Shown: positions 25,245-34,769 of the stretch, one piece after another
Numbering within the stretch: position 1 is the stretch's first letter
How the letters are laid out: the number at the start of each line of letters is the position of its first letter
Assembly: GCF_008629685.1 (NCBI RefSeq)
Contig: NZ_VWSF01000002.1
Location: forward strand, 318,043 to 382,042
DNA: 64,000 bases
From: Adhaeribacter rhizoryzae
GTDB lineage: Bacteria > Bacteroidota > Bacteroidia > Cytophagales > Hymenobacteraceae
Direction: 5' to 3'
Made by a program: the position numbers and the translations under genes
Notes under the pieces: generated by a model
Seen by the model: the letters and a program-made list of their open reading frames with translations, nothing else
The model's database searches: none
Told to the model about the DNA's origin: nothing

Positions 25245-26090
25245 ATGAATGCACGATTTACCATAATCATTCTTAGTTTTAACGAGGAGGCTAATTTACC
25301 GCTTTGTTTAGACAGCCTGAACGGGGTAGAGGCTCCCATTTTTGTTGTGGATTCCGGCTCTAAAGACCGCACTCTAGAAATTATAGAGCAGCGGGGCTTG
25401 GCTTATAAACAAAATCCTTTCGAAAATTATTCGCGACAACGCAACTGGGCGCAAGCCAATAACCCGTACAATACCGAGTGGGTATTTCACCTAGATGCCG
25501 GCGAGCGCTTTACCCCCGAACTGGTGCAGTGGTTAAATAATAATTTTGACCCTACCCGCCAGGTAGATGGTTATATGTTTAGCCGTAGAACTATGTTTTT
25601 AGGTAAATGGATTCGTTACGGCGGTCATTACCCGAATTATCATTTGCGGCTGTACCGCACCACCAAAGGCAAATGCGAAGACAAAGTTTACGACCAGCAC
25701 TTTGTTGTTGATGGCGTAACCGAAGTAGTGAAAGCCGGTACCGATATTATTGATACTGTAACCGATACGCTGCAGAACTTTACCATGGGCCATGCCCGTT
25801 GGGCAGCTTTCGAAGCCAGCGAAATTATTTCGGCCACCACCGAAAAAGGCGATGTAAAAGCTAATTTATTCGGGACGCCAATTGAGCGGCGCCGGTGGTT
25901 TAAGAGTAAAGTTTTTCAGAAATCGCCGTTGTTTATGCGCAGCTTCTTATATTTCTTTTACCGCTACTTTTTTAAGCTAGGCTTTTTAGATGGCAAAATA
26001 GGGTTGGTTTTCCATTTACTCCAGGGGTTCTGGTTCCGTTTTTTAATTGATGCCATGGTACTGGAAGCCAAAGCTAAAAAGCGGGAGTAG
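25245..26090 (+). CDS. Glycosyltransferase family 2, WaaE/KdtX-like
   Basis: This 281-aa enzyme shows FTIIILSFNEEANLPLCLDSL (within about residues 5-25) and FVVDSGSKDRTLEI (about 33-46), then FHLDAGERFTPEL (about 81-93) in place of a classic DxD, typical of the small WaaE-like GT2 group that adds a sugar to LPS core or to polysaccharide repeat units. The middle carries RYGGHYPNYHLRLYR, also typical. The C-terminal 60 residues have an aromatic-rich, membrane-associating stretch (FMRSFLYFFYRYFFKLGF). It faces a GT4 gene convergently. Confidence 0.88.
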   Translation: MNARFTIIILSFNEEANLPLCLDSLNGVEAPIFVVDSGSKDRTLEIIEQRGLAYKQNPFENYSRQRNWAQANNPYNTEWVFHLDAGERFTPELVQWLNNNFDPTRQVDGYMFSRRTMFLGKWIRYGGHYPNYHLRLYRTTKGKCEDKVYDQHFVVDGVTEVVKAGTDIIDTVTDTLQNFTMGHARWAAFEASEIISATTEKGDVKANLFGTPIERRRWFKSKVFQKSPLFMRSFLYFFYRYFFKLGFLDGKIGLVFHLLQGFWFRFLIDAMVLEAKAKKRE

Positions 26091-26262
26091 AGAAATATTT
26101 CCTTTGCTTTAAGCCTAGTGACAATATATAGCCTTTTATTAAACTGCTATACTGACCTGCACCGTTCCTGATTTTGAGCAGCATTTTTTCAAAAGCAAAT
26201 GGCCGGTCAAAAGACACGGTCATGGTGTTGTAAAATTAATAGTAAGTTCTAAAGGCAATATT

Positions 26263-27453
26263 TTACCGGTTTATCATTCTTTTCAGCAGGAAATTTGAAA
26301 GTAAGCCCATTCTTTTCCGGGGGGTATTTTGGGCTGCCTGGGCAGCATTCCGGATTCCCTGCCCGAAAGCATCTGCGTTTAGCGTGGCTACAATTTTTCG
26401 GCTTTCCTGTCCCATTTTTTCCGGGTTATCCTGGCCATTAGAAAGCGAGGTCATTATTTGCGTAAGTGCTTGCTGGTTGTTGGGGTCAATAACGTAGCCG
26501 TTGCGGCTCGTATGTACCAACTCTGGTACGCAATTACAACGCTCCGAAATAACCACCGGTAAACCGGCGGCCATGGCTTCGTTTACTACCAATCCCCATT
26601 GTTCGGTGGTACTGGCATGCACAAAAGCTTTAGCTAAGCCAAAATATATAGGTAATTCGTTGTACTGCTTAAATCCTTCAAAATGTACTTTGTGTTGCAG
26701 GCCCAACTCATTTGTTAATTGCAGCAACTGCGGTTTTAATGGTCCATCGCCGAGGATATATAAATCCCAGGCTTGGCCGTTGGCATTTTTCAGGTAATCG
26801 TGGTAAGCTTTTATAACAAAGGGTAAGTTCTTTTTCTGGATAAAGCGGCTTACAATTAAAAAGTAGTTTTCTGGAAGATTTTTTTGCTGTTGCCAAAAAG
26901 CGCGCTGGCTGCGGGCTTTATCGGCTTCGCGCTGAAAATAATCATTATCAACTACATCGTAGCCAATAAAAATATTTGGTTTGGGCATGCCTAATTCCTG
27001 CAGGTAATCGGCGTGCCGGATGCCGCCCACCAAACCGGCCGAGAACCGGCTAACAATATTTTGTTTAATAAATTCTTTCCACCAGCTGCGCTTTTCGTCA
27101 CCGGCAGCACTCTCGCTCATTACTACGGCCGGTACCTTGTTTTCGAGGCACCACGCCAGCGCACTCAACGCAGACCTATCGGACCAGCCGTTAACGGCCA
27201 CAACATCGGGTTTTACTTTATTTAACTCCTGGGCCAAAGTCTGACGCAACTGAATGGCCGGTATAGAAGTGCTTTCTTTTTGAGCAAATAGCGTAATGCG
27301 GTTTTTCAGCACTTTGCTTTCCACTTTGTCCCATTGGTACTCACTGGTTTCGCCGGAAACTTCTATGGGAATAACCGTTACATATTTAGCTGCGGCTTCT
27401 AAACGGGCAATATGATAAGGACCAAACCGGTCAAATAAAACCGCTACTTTCAT
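26263..27453 (-). CDS. Glycosyltransferase family 4 (GT-B)
   Basis: This 396-aa transferase has an N-terminal Rossmann half (VAVLFDRFGPYHIARLEAA; VNGWSDRSALSAL at about 98-110) and a donor half with YFLIVSRFIQKKNLPFVIKAY (within about 195-217), LYILGDGPLKPQL, and FVHASTTEQWGLVVNEAMAAG, a GT4-type E-x7-E variant (EQWGLVVNE). It is the last gene of the minus-strand export module headed by the Wza-like gene, 102 bases after the Wzy-like polymerase gene. Donor and acceptor are unknown. Confidence 0.88.
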   Translation of the reverse strand: MKVAVLFDRFGPYHIARLEAAAKYVTVIPIEVSGETSEYQWDKVESKVLKNRITLFAQKESTSIPAIQLRQTLAQELNKVKPDVVAVNGWSDRSALSALAWCLENKVPAVVMSESAAGDEKRSWWKEFIKQNIVSRFSAGLVGGIRHADYLQELGMPKPNIFIGYDVVDNDYFQREADKARSQRAFWQQQKNLPENYFLIVSRFIQKKNLPFVIKAYHDYLKNANGQAWDLYILGDGPLKPQLLQLTNELGLQHKVHFEGFKQYNELPIYFGLAKAFVHASTTEQWGLVVNEAMAAGLPVVISERCNCVPELVHTSRNGYVIDPNNQQALTQIMTSLSNGQDNPEKMGQESRKIVATLNADAFGQGIRNAAQAAQNTPRKRMGLLSNFLLKRMINR

Positions 27454-27555
27454 TCGGAAGAAATAATATTTAAATTTTAATGAAACGGGAAGTTACAGGC
27501 AAAACCATGATGCAACTTAAATCAGGTAATGAAATAATATTCACACCCCTGAAAA

Positions 27556-28806
27556 TTAATCTTCGGTTTCGGCTTTTGCATACAACGCCGCGCCCCAAAG
27601 GGCAATAAAACTAAAAAATATACCGGGCAAGAAAACAACCGTAGAGTGCGTCACCGACAGCAAGGCTTGAATAAAGCAGAGCATGTACAATATTTGCACC
27701 AGCAAGTTGCCATGTTCTACCGATAATTTCCATAAATACCGGAATAGGCCCCCTAAAAAGAAAAAGAAAATAAAGCCAAAGTAACTAAACTGCTGAAAAC
27801 TATCGGCCAAACCGGTAATGGTAATGCCAGGCGGCCGTTCGTAACCGTTGCGGTATATTACGGATCGTTCGCCAATGTACAGCGATTCTTTAAAGTCGGT
27901 GCCTAATAACTGGCCGGGTACATACCTGAATACCATTTCGTTCCAGTAACTCGCGCCGTAGGTATATTCGCCGTGGAAAGAGTAAGAGTCCAGTACGTGC
28001 GCCGCTACTGCCAGTTCCAGCACTTCATCTTCTTCTATTTTAAAGTAATTTTTAAAACTTTTTTGTAAATCTAAGGTGGTAAGGGCCAGCCAGGGGTCTT
28101 CTTCGGCTTTCTCGCGGTAATCGCCAATGGCCGGAATAATTAACATGGCAAAAACAATAATGCCTACAATTGCGGCCCGTGGCGGCGTAAACCCTCTTTG
28201 GTAAAACATGGTAAGGGCAATAGATAGTACAAAGAGGGCAGTTGGTTCGCGGCGGCCGGCAAAAATAATAAGGTTTAAGGTAGGTAAAGCCGATAATACG
28301 GTTAAGAAAATATTAATAAAACTGGGCTTCCGGAAACTAAAATAGAGAAATATAGGAAAGGCAATATAAATTACGTTAAAGAACATAAAATATATGGTAA
28401 CCGAACCGGATAGCTGCGTTTCTACTTCTTCGGAGTTACCTAATTCGCGATTAATCAGGAAAAGAAAGAAATAGCCCAAAAGCATGTACACCACGCCAAT
28501 TATTTTAAGCTTATTTAGGTTTAGCGGTACATTTAAATTATTCCCGAGTTTAATAGCCGGCGCTACGTAATACCCCAGCGTACCCATGGCCAGACATAAA
28601 AAACTCATGCTAAAAATAGGCGTTAAGTTCCGGTTGGGCACCAGGTAGGGTTGGTTGTACAGAATAATCATTTGGGGTACCAGAAAAATAATAAAGATAC
28701 CAGCCAGAAAATAAGGATATTCAAAAATGAGCCGAGGCTCCAGAACTGTTTTCAGAAAGAGGCCGCCGCACAGGAAAAAAAATAAATACAAAAATAATTC
28801 ACTCAT
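27556..28806 (-). CDS. Wzy-like oligosaccharide repeat-unit polymerase
   Basis: This 416-aa inner-membrane protein has about ten to twelve hydrophobic helices and one larger polar loop at about residues 230-320 (DYREKAEEDP... through YRNGYERPPG), the topology usual for Wzy. Such enzymes join lipid-linked repeat units on the periplasmic side. Wzy proteins share little sequence, so the call rests on topology, length and position between two glycosyltransferase genes in a module that also has Wza- and Wzc-like genes. O-antigen ligase-like proteins are the main alternative. Confidence 0.72.
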   Translation of the reverse strand: MSELFLYLFFFLCGGLFLKTVLEPRLIFEYPYFLAGIFIIFLVPQMIILYNQPYLVPNRNLTPIFSMSFLCLAMGTLGYYVAPAIKLGNNLNVPLNLNKLKIIGVVYMLLGYFFLFLINRELGNSEEVETQLSGSVTIYFMFFNVIYIAFPIFLYFSFRKPSFINIFLTVLSALPTLNLIIFAGRREPTALFVLSIALTMFYQRGFTPPRAAIVGIIVFAMLIIPAIGDYREKAEEDPWLALTTLDLQKSFKNYFKIEEDEVLELAVAAHVLDSYSFHGEYTYGASYWNEMVFRYVPGQLLGTDFKESLYIGERSVIYRNGYERPPGITITGLADSFQQFSYFGFIFFFFLGGLFRYLWKLSVEHGNLLVQILYMLCFIQALLSVTHSTVVFLPGIFFSFIALWGAALYAKAETED

Positions 28807-28967
28807 AATAAAATGGTCGGTCGGGTAATTTTGGTGCTGTAAAGGTAACTATAAAATTGCCATTTGCCGGTAAGCGCAGTCAGCATCGTTTCTGCTGCGG
28901 TTTGCATTAATATATATTGCTGTTATTAATATTGGTAACTGTTTTTCGGGTTAGTAGCCAAATAATA

Positions 28968-30182
28968 TTACTTTAAAATACGCTGTTTTTGCAGTACACT
29001 CTGGAGCAAGCTGTTTAACTTATTACCGTAAGTATCCCAGGAATATTCCTGAATATCGGCCTGGGCGGTTGTTGCCAGCCGGGTTCGTAGTAATTTATCT
29101 TGCAGGAGCAGGCGCAGCGCATCGGTGGTTTCCGCTACCGAACCGTAACGCACCAGTAAGCCGTTTTTGTTATGCTCGATAATACTGCCGGTGTTGGGCG
29201 TGGTAATTACCGCTAAACCCATAGCCATTGATTGGTAAATAGCCAGCGAACTGCCTTCTAAAAAACTAGGTAAAATAGATATCTGAGCAGTTTTTAACTC
29301 TTGTACCAAACTATCCTGGTGAATGAAGCCGTGGTAAACTACCCGCTCCACCGTTGCAGATACTTCCATCTGCACGTTGCCGTAAAAATGAAGCTCGGCT
29401 TGCGGAAATTCTTTTACTATATTTCCCCAGGCTTTTAACACCACATCGGCTCCTTTGCGGTAATTAATCGCCCCAATAAAAGCAATTTTTAGTTTGCCCT
29501 CATTTTGTAGCTGACTTTCTTTGTTGCTGAATTTATTTAAATCGGCACCGTAGGGGAGTACTACCAGCTTAGCCGGATCGGTACCCACCGATAAACACGA
29601 ATCCCGCACAAACTCAGAGCCGCAGAGAATTAAATCGGCTAGTTCTAATTCTTTAGTATAAATATCATAGCTCGGGCCATCGTCTTTGGTTTGGTTATAA
29701 ATAAATTCGGCATCCGAATTATATTCTTTGGCCAGGGTTAATTTATACTGCGGAATAGCAATTGATAAATCTAATACCAGGAAAGACTTGTTTTTCCATT
29801 TTTCGAAAACTACCCAACTGGAGGTATCATAGCCAATGCAAATTTTGGGCGGCGCATAATTTCTAATAATCCATTCCTGAAAGTTCTCGTTCCGGTCCAG
29901 GTAATCGGCGTTTTTGGCTTTATAACCCAGCTTGCGCTTCAGCAGCATTTTAACTTCCAGTAAGGGATTGGTATCTACGAATGCGCCGGCCAAAGGTGCC
30001 GACCGCTTTTTTAGATTGGCGCCCACTTTGGGCAATACTTTTTCCCAGAACTTTACCGTTTGCGCATCAAAATACAGGCTGGTTATATGCTTGTAATTTT
30101 TAAACGATTTGGCTAACTGGTACGCTTGTTCCAGATTATGTTGTTTCCCCGGATGAAATGATATAATTTCAGGTGTTTTCAT
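28968..30182 (-). CDS. Glycosyltransferase family 4 (GT-B)
   Basis: This 404-aa transferase starts directly at MKTPEIISFHPGKQHNLEQ. The donor half carries LKIAFIGAINYRKGADVVLKAW (within about 231-255), LHFYGNVQMEV, and ILPSFLEGSSLAIYQSMAMGLAVIT (within about 307-335), a GT4-type donor site in which the second acidic position reads Gln (EGSSLAIYQ instead of E-x7-E). The substitution may alter donor handling or simply mark a subfamily. It is on the minus strand in the EPS export module, 49 bases after the acyltransferase gene. Confidence 0.86.
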   Translation of the reverse strand: MKTPEIISFHPGKQHNLEQAYQLAKSFKNYKHITSLYFDAQTVKFWEKVLPKVGANLKKRSAPLAGAFVDTNPLLEVKMLLKRKLGYKAKNADYLDRNENFQEWIIRNYAPPKICIGYDTSSWVVFEKWKNKSFLVLDLSIAIPQYKLTLAKEYNSDAEFIYNQTKDDGPSYDIYTKELELADLILCGSEFVRDSCLSVGTDPAKLVVLPYGADLNKFSNKESQLQNEGKLKIAFIGAINYRKGADVVLKAWGNIVKEFPQAELHFYGNVQMEVSATVERVVYHGFIHQDSLVQELKTAQISILPSFLEGSSLAIYQSMAMGLAVITTPNTGSIIEHNKNGLLVRYGSVAETTDALRLLLQDKLLRTRLATTAQADIQEYSWDTYGNKLNSLLQSVLQKQRILK

Positions 30183-30231
30183 GAATGCTGCATTGGGGCA
30201 AATATGCCGCTGACAAATAGCTTAATTAAGG

Positions 30232-31353
30232 TTACCTTATTTCTTGTACTTCCAGGCTTACCGGCTTTTTCGTTTCTTTCAGCCATTTTTTGCGCAGGCG
30301 TTCTACCGGCTCATCAATAAACTTGTAAATAAGATAACTGCCCCCCAGGGTTATTAAAAAGTAAATAAAGAAATACGGCAACCGTTGCCCAAACGGCAGG
30401 TGCGCAAAAAAGAAATTATAGGGCAGTGCCAGTACCCAGTGAAACAGGTAAATATCATAAGATAAATTTCCCATTAGCCGGTCGGTGGGCGGACTGGGTT
30501 GCTTTACGTTAGCTGCCAGAATTGGAATAATTACTATGGCCAGCGCAGTATTAAATAGTTCGTGGTAGTTCATACCCAGCCACATCAGGTCGCGGTTACT
30601 GGCAAACATATTGGCCCGCAAACCCGGGTGCAGGTAGTTTACGCTTAATAAAGCCAGAAATAATAAAGCCGAAATATACACGGTGTTTTTACCAGGCTTG
30701 TAATTGGTAATGTACAGCAACGAGCCGACGAGGAAAAAATGAATACCCGTTACAACTGTACCTTTAAAAATATCGTGAAAAACGGTATTGGCTAAAACCG
30801 AGATTAAAAAACAAGCCAGGTATACCCAAACCGATTTGGTGCGGGATAAAGCTAAAAAGATGAGCGGAAATACAATATAAAACTGCAATTCAATATCCAG
30901 CGACCAGGCCGGCACCAGAAACATGAGCGGTACCGGTAATTGGTTGTAAGTGAGTAAAGCAATATTGCTAAACCAAAAACGGGCATCGCCACCTTCCTGG
31001 TAAGCTTGCAAGCCTTCCGGCGACCACTTAAAAACAAATATGATTAAGAATACTAATAATAAATTAAAAATATAGGTAGGATATATGCGGAGCCAGCGGC
31101 TAGTAATAAAAGAATAATAAGGGCTTTCCAGTAAGTCGTATTTTTCTTTATACATCTTATGAATCCAGTAGCCGCTTAGCATAAAAAAAGCAAATACCGC
31201 AAACTCGCCTATTTTTAAATATTTGGTATTATGGTGAAAAACCACAATTAAGGCTAAGACCAACCTCAAAAAACCAGGGCCTGTTAAAAAACTTTTTAAG
31301 TTAAAGGTTGGAGTAGAAATGCTCATTCGGGTAAAAGAAAAAACTTGCCGCAA
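30232..31353 (-). CDS. Acyltransferase family 3 (OafA/YrhL-like)
   Basis: This 373-aa polytopic membrane O-acyltransferase has RLVLALIVVFHHN (about residues 30-42), carrying the conserved His, then FAVFAFFMLSGYWIHKMY (about 51-68) and SRWLRIYPTYIFN (about 84-96), the characteristic R..RI.P.Y block. It ends with FIDEPVERLRKKW, the usual tail. A start at the internal Met10 (31326) would also fit and is closer to family length. It likely acetylates the polymer or its lipid-linked precursor. Confidence 0.88.
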   Translation of the reverse strand: MRQVFSFTRMSISTPTFNLKSFLTGPGFLRLVLALIVVFHHNTKYLKIGEFAVFAFFMLSGYWIHKMYKEKYDLLESPYYSFITSRWLRIYPTYIFNLLLVFLIIFVFKWSPEGLQAYQEGGDARFWFSNIALLTYNQLPVPLMFLVPAWSLDIELQFYIVFPLIFLALSRTKSVWVYLACFLISVLANTVFHDIFKGTVVTGIHFFLVGSLLYITNYKPGKNTVYISALLFLALLSVNYLHPGLRANMFASNRDLMWLGMNYHELFNTALAIVIIPILAANVKQPSPPTDRLMGNLSYDIYLFHWVLALPYNFFFAHLPFGQRLPYFFIYFLITLGGSYLIYKFIDEPVERLRKKWLKETKKPVSLEVQEIR

Positions 31354-31453
31354 GGAGGGGCGCTGAGGTAATCTTTTAAATTAGATTTTGCCTAAGGCCT
31401 TAAATTTTATTATATAAACTAATGCAAAAGCTTAACCACAATATTTTAGGTAA

Positions 31454-31484
31454 AACCGGTAAGCAAAAATATTGCCTACCGGTT
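31454..31484 (-). terminator. Hairpin downstream of the Wzc-like gene
   Basis: The stem AACCGGTAAGCAA (31454-31466) / TTGCCTACCGGTT (31472-31484) has 12 of 13 pairs and a short AT loop. It starts 29 bases beyond the Wzc-like stop codon. On the minus strand it is followed by TTACCTAAAATAT, a weak T-tract, so it may give partial termination before the acyltransferase gene. Confidence 0.5.
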
Positions 31485-31512
31485 ATTTATACCCAACGTA
31501 AGAAGTGAATGC

Positions 31513-33864
31513 TTATAAAGCTTTAACTTTCTTTTTGTCTTCAGAGAAGTAACCGTACTGGTATTTATCGTTGCTGGCCGGTACGTCGTTCAAAATAATA
31601 CCTACATTTCTAATTCTGCCTTCTTGGTACATCGAGTCCAGCTCAACCAGTTTATCTTTAGGCGTATAGTTCTGACGAATTACCAGAATATTTAAATCGG
31701 TGTAGCGGGCAATAATAAACGGATCTGAAACAATACCCAGCGGCGGACTATCGATGATAATGTAGTCGTAGTTATCGCGCAGGTGGTTAATTAAAAGCGG
31801 GAACCGGTCATCCAGAATTAACTCAGCGGGGTTATTTGGCAATGGGCCGGTCGCAATGGTATCCAGCATCGGGTTATCCGTCGGGAAAATAATGTCTTTA
31901 ATAGCCACGTCGCCGTTTAAATAAGAACTCATCCCAACTTCCTGCTTCATTAATTTATGCAACTGGCTGTAAATCCGGAGGTCGAGGTTAAGCAATATTG
32001 TTTTCTTGCGGGCCAGGGCCAGCGATGAAGCAATATTGATGGAGTTAAAGGTTTTACCTTCACCGCTGCTGGTAGAAGTAACCAATAAAACCTGCGAAGA
32101 CTTGTTTACACTCATAGAATTAAGCGTAGACCGCAACACCCGGAACGACTCTGAAATAGCCGTTCTGGAATTGGTGGTAATGGCATACGGCGAGGAAGTG
32201 GTGTTGTGGTAAATGGTACCCAAAACCGGCATCGACGTAAGACTCATCACATCGTCTTTAGAAACAATTTTGTTATTGAGGGCACCTTTTAACCAAACAA
32301 AAGCAAAAGGCAAACCTAAACCTAAGAGCAAAGCCAAAATATAAGTATTCGTTTTCTTAGGCTGAATAGGAGCGCCACTTTCGTTATAAGCCGGTTCAAT
32401 AACCCGGTTTTGGATAGTAGCCGAAGCCTTAATAATACCAGCCTCAACTTTTTTCTGCAACAGCAACTGGTAAATAGTGCTGTTTAAGGTATACAACCTA
32501 TCGATGTTTACAAACTGTCTTTCGGCTTTTGGTACCTGATTTACGCTTTCCTGGAAGGTGCGGCTACGGGAATTAATTTGGTTTATTTGAATGCGGTTAG
32601 AAGCCAGTAAACTGTTCAGGTTTTCCCGGAGGGTTCTTTTAATATTATTTATTTTAATAGTAAGCTCCTGGTAAACCGGGTTTTTGGTTTGGCCACCACT
32701 TGAGAAACTGTTTCTTTCTATTTGCAGCTCTACTAACTGGTTTATTAAATTATTCAGAAGCGGATCGTTAATACCAATAGACGAAGGAACCACCAACCGA
32801 TCTAAGTTACGCTCTGACCGGAGCGATTCCAGAATAGAGTTGTAATAACGCTCACTAACAATTAAGGCAGCTTTGCTATTCTCCAATTCCGATAAAGCTG
32901 TAAGCCCGCGGTCGGTCATGGAGTTTGCCTCTGAGTAAGTGTTTTCGGCTTTAAAAGCTTCTTTTTGTTTTTCAATCTGGGTTAATGTACTTCTGAAAGC
33001 GGTTAGCTGTTCGTCAATAAAATCGAGGGTTTGGGTAGCAGCCTTGTTTTTGTTTTCGTACTTGTAATCTATATATTGCTGGGTATAAGCATTTAAGAAA
33101 TCAATGCCTTTTTGCGGAATGCTGGTTTCGTAATAAATATCCAGTACCGAACTTTCGTTCTCGGGAAACAAAATAGAAACATTGGCCTTCGCACTCATTA
33201 CCAAATCGCTCCAGTCGTGAATAATAAACTCGAACGGTTTACGGGCATGCTGGGCCGGGTCAAAATCAGGTGTTACTTCTACTAAAATAGGATTGCCGTT
33301 TACCGTTACCGTTTCGCCCACCTTGTGCTGGGTTTTCCATTGCGGATTTTCTTTGGTTAACTGGTAACCTTCGTTTTCCAGGGTGTAATAATTTTTATCG
33401 ATAAACGTAATCTGGAAAGGGGAGCCGGTTACCGTATTGGTTAAGGTAGAATCTATAAACGAAACCCGGAACGGTAGTTTTTCATACATTTCGCGGGTAG
33501 TTAACCGGTCTTTGGTGTAATAAGAAACCCGGAAATTCAATGTCCGCATGGTGCGGTAAATAAATGGGTACGATTTTAAAATGGCAATTTCATCGGCCAT
33601 GTTTTTGGGTGGAGCCTCCACAGAGCCTTGTTTCTCATATAAAATATGCGCCATATCGGTCTGGCCGGGGTCTGCTTCTTTTACCAGCACCGAGGATTTA
33701 ACCATATAAACGGGTGGGGTATACAGGTTATGAAAATAGCCGCCTGTCAGGAAAAGCAAAACACTTACCAGAAAAAGATATTTGTGGGCAAGTAATCTTT
33801 TCAGTAACAAACGGTTTTTAAAGGTGGTCTTTTTATTGACTCGGGGAGGTTGCAATAAATCCAT
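31513..33864 (-). CDS. Wzc-like polysaccharide co-polymerase with BY-kinase domain
   Basis: This 783-aa inner-membrane protein should set chain length and couple polymerisation to export through the Wza-like channel. Order: a first membrane helix (about residues 32-50), a Wzz-type periplasmic domain with long coiled-coil stretches (about 60-490, including the GNVR-type region), a second helix (about 507-530), and a CpsD/CapB-type ATPase/tyrosine-kinase domain (about 570-760). Walker A is TSTSSGEGKT with Lys604; Walker B has Asp705 in IIIDSPP. The Walker A' motif reads ILLNLDLR: the first Asp of the expected DxDxR pattern is Asn626, with Asp628 kept. The tail holds only three closely spaced tyrosines (768, 770, 772). 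Kinase activity may therefore be altered. Confidence 0.92.
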   Translation of the reverse strand: MDLLQPPRVNKKTTFKNRLLLKRLLAHKYLFLVSVLLFLTGGYFHNLYTPPVYMVKSSVLVKEADPGQTDMAHILYEKQGSVEAPPKNMADEIAILKSYPFIYRTMRTLNFRVSYYTKDRLTTREMYEKLPFRVSFIDSTLTNTVTGSPFQITFIDKNYYTLENEGYQLTKENPQWKTQHKVGETVTVNGNPILVEVTPDFDPAQHARKPFEFIIHDWSDLVMSAKANVSILFPENESSVLDIYYETSIPQKGIDFLNAYTQQYIDYKYENKNKAATQTLDFIDEQLTAFRSTLTQIEKQKEAFKAENTYSEANSMTDRGLTALSELENSKAALIVSERYYNSILESLRSERNLDRLVVPSSIGINDPLLNNLINQLVELQIERNSFSSGGQTKNPVYQELTIKINNIKRTLRENLNSLLASNRIQINQINSRSRTFQESVNQVPKAERQFVNIDRLYTLNSTIYQLLLQKKVEAGIIKASATIQNRVIEPAYNESGAPIQPKKTNTYILALLLGLGLPFAFVWLKGALNNKIVSKDDVMSLTSMPVLGTIYHNTTSSPYAITTNSRTAISESFRVLRSTLNSMSVNKSSQVLLVTSTSSGEGKTFNSINIASSLALARKKTILLNLDLRIYSQLHKLMKQEVGMSSYLNGDVAIKDIIFPTDNPMLDTIATGPLPNNPAELILDDRFPLLINHLRDNYDYIIIDSPPLGIVSDPFIIARYTDLNILVIRQNYTPKDKLVELDSMYQEGRIRNVGIILNDVPASNDKYQYGYFSEDKKKVKAL

Positions 33865-34176
33865 TGTTAAAAGCTAAATAATAATAAATTCTTTTTACCA
33901 GATGCCGTAATTCTATTTTTTTGTTTTTGTTGCAGCAATTTACAAGCCAAGTAACCGTAATGCCGGCTGTTTTTGTAAATTTTCTTTTTTCTGCTGGTTC
34001 AGAAAAAAGATTTAACTGCTAAAAAACAGTATGCTTGTAATAATCAGGTTTTAAACCAAGCTTAATCTTTGTTTTGGTAATGCTTCTTCACATTGGCTTA
34101 AAATTTATTGTAATTTATGGGGTTATAATTTTGCGCTAGCTGTTATAAACGGGTACTTGCTATTGGGTGTTAATAA
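33865..34176. other. Intergenic region between acetyltransferase and Wzc-like genes
   Basis: These 312 bases are AT-rich with no gene and no convincing promoter or hairpin. The size of the gap leaves room for a separate promoter for the Wzc-like gene. Confidence 0.5.
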
Positions 34177-34761
34177 TTAAGCGTTAATAATCCGTTCTCG
34201 CTTTTTTTCGGCCGGGTTGCCCTGGTAAATAAAATAAGGTTCCAGGTTGGTGGTGGCCACCGAGCCAACCGCCAATATGCTGTGGGTATAACAAGTAACA
34301 CCCGGGCAAACTACTGCCTGGGCGCCAATCCATACCCCTTCTTCTAAAATAATTTTATTTACCATTAAATCAAAGGTTTGGGCTTTGTAATTATGGCTGC
34401 CGGTGAGCAGCATAGCCCCCTGCGATAGGGTAACATGATCGTGTATTATAATGGGTGCTAAACTGTCTATCCAAACTTTTTCGCCAACCCAAACGTGGTT
34501 GCCAATAGTTAAAAGCCAGGGATATTTAATATTTACATTAGGCTTAATTACCACTCCTTGCCCTACCTTAGCTCCAAATAGCCGCAGCAACCAAATTTTA
34601 AGGCCATTTACCGGCACTAGCGGATTAATAAATATTAGCCCGTTGATAAAAAACCAGATGGTGCGTTTTAAAGCCGAACCACCCGGATTATACCAATCGT
34701 TGTTGTATTTAGATAAGTTTACCTTCTGGTTTACGGGAGCCTGTACCGACATTTTAGGCAA
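34177..34761 (-). CDS. WcaF-like hexapeptide-repeat acetyltransferase
   Basis: This 194-aa left-handed beta-helix protein of the colanic-acid WcaF type probably O-acetylates a sugar of the repeat unit from acetyl-CoA in the cytoplasm. An N-terminal YNNDWYNPGGSALKRTIWFFIN segment is typical of the group. Hexapeptide steps follow (VGQGVVIKPNVNIKYPWLL, then IGNHVWVGEKVWID), with GSHNY near residue 124 supplying the catalytic His, and VWIGAQAVVCPGVT in the last coils. It starts 8 bases after the Wza-like stop codon and so is certainly co-transcribed with it. Confidence 0.85.
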   Translation of the reverse strand: MPKMSVQAPVNQKVNLSKYNNDWYNPGGSALKRTIWFFINGLIFINPLVPVNGLKIWLLRLFGAKVGQGVVIKPNVNIKYPWLLTIGNHVWVGEKVWIDSLAPIIIHDHVTLSQGAMLLTGSHNYKAQTFDLMVNKIILEEGVWIGAQAVVCPGVTCYTHSILAVGSVATTNLEPYFIYQGNPAEKKRERIINA

Positions 34762-34769
34762 AAGTAAAT

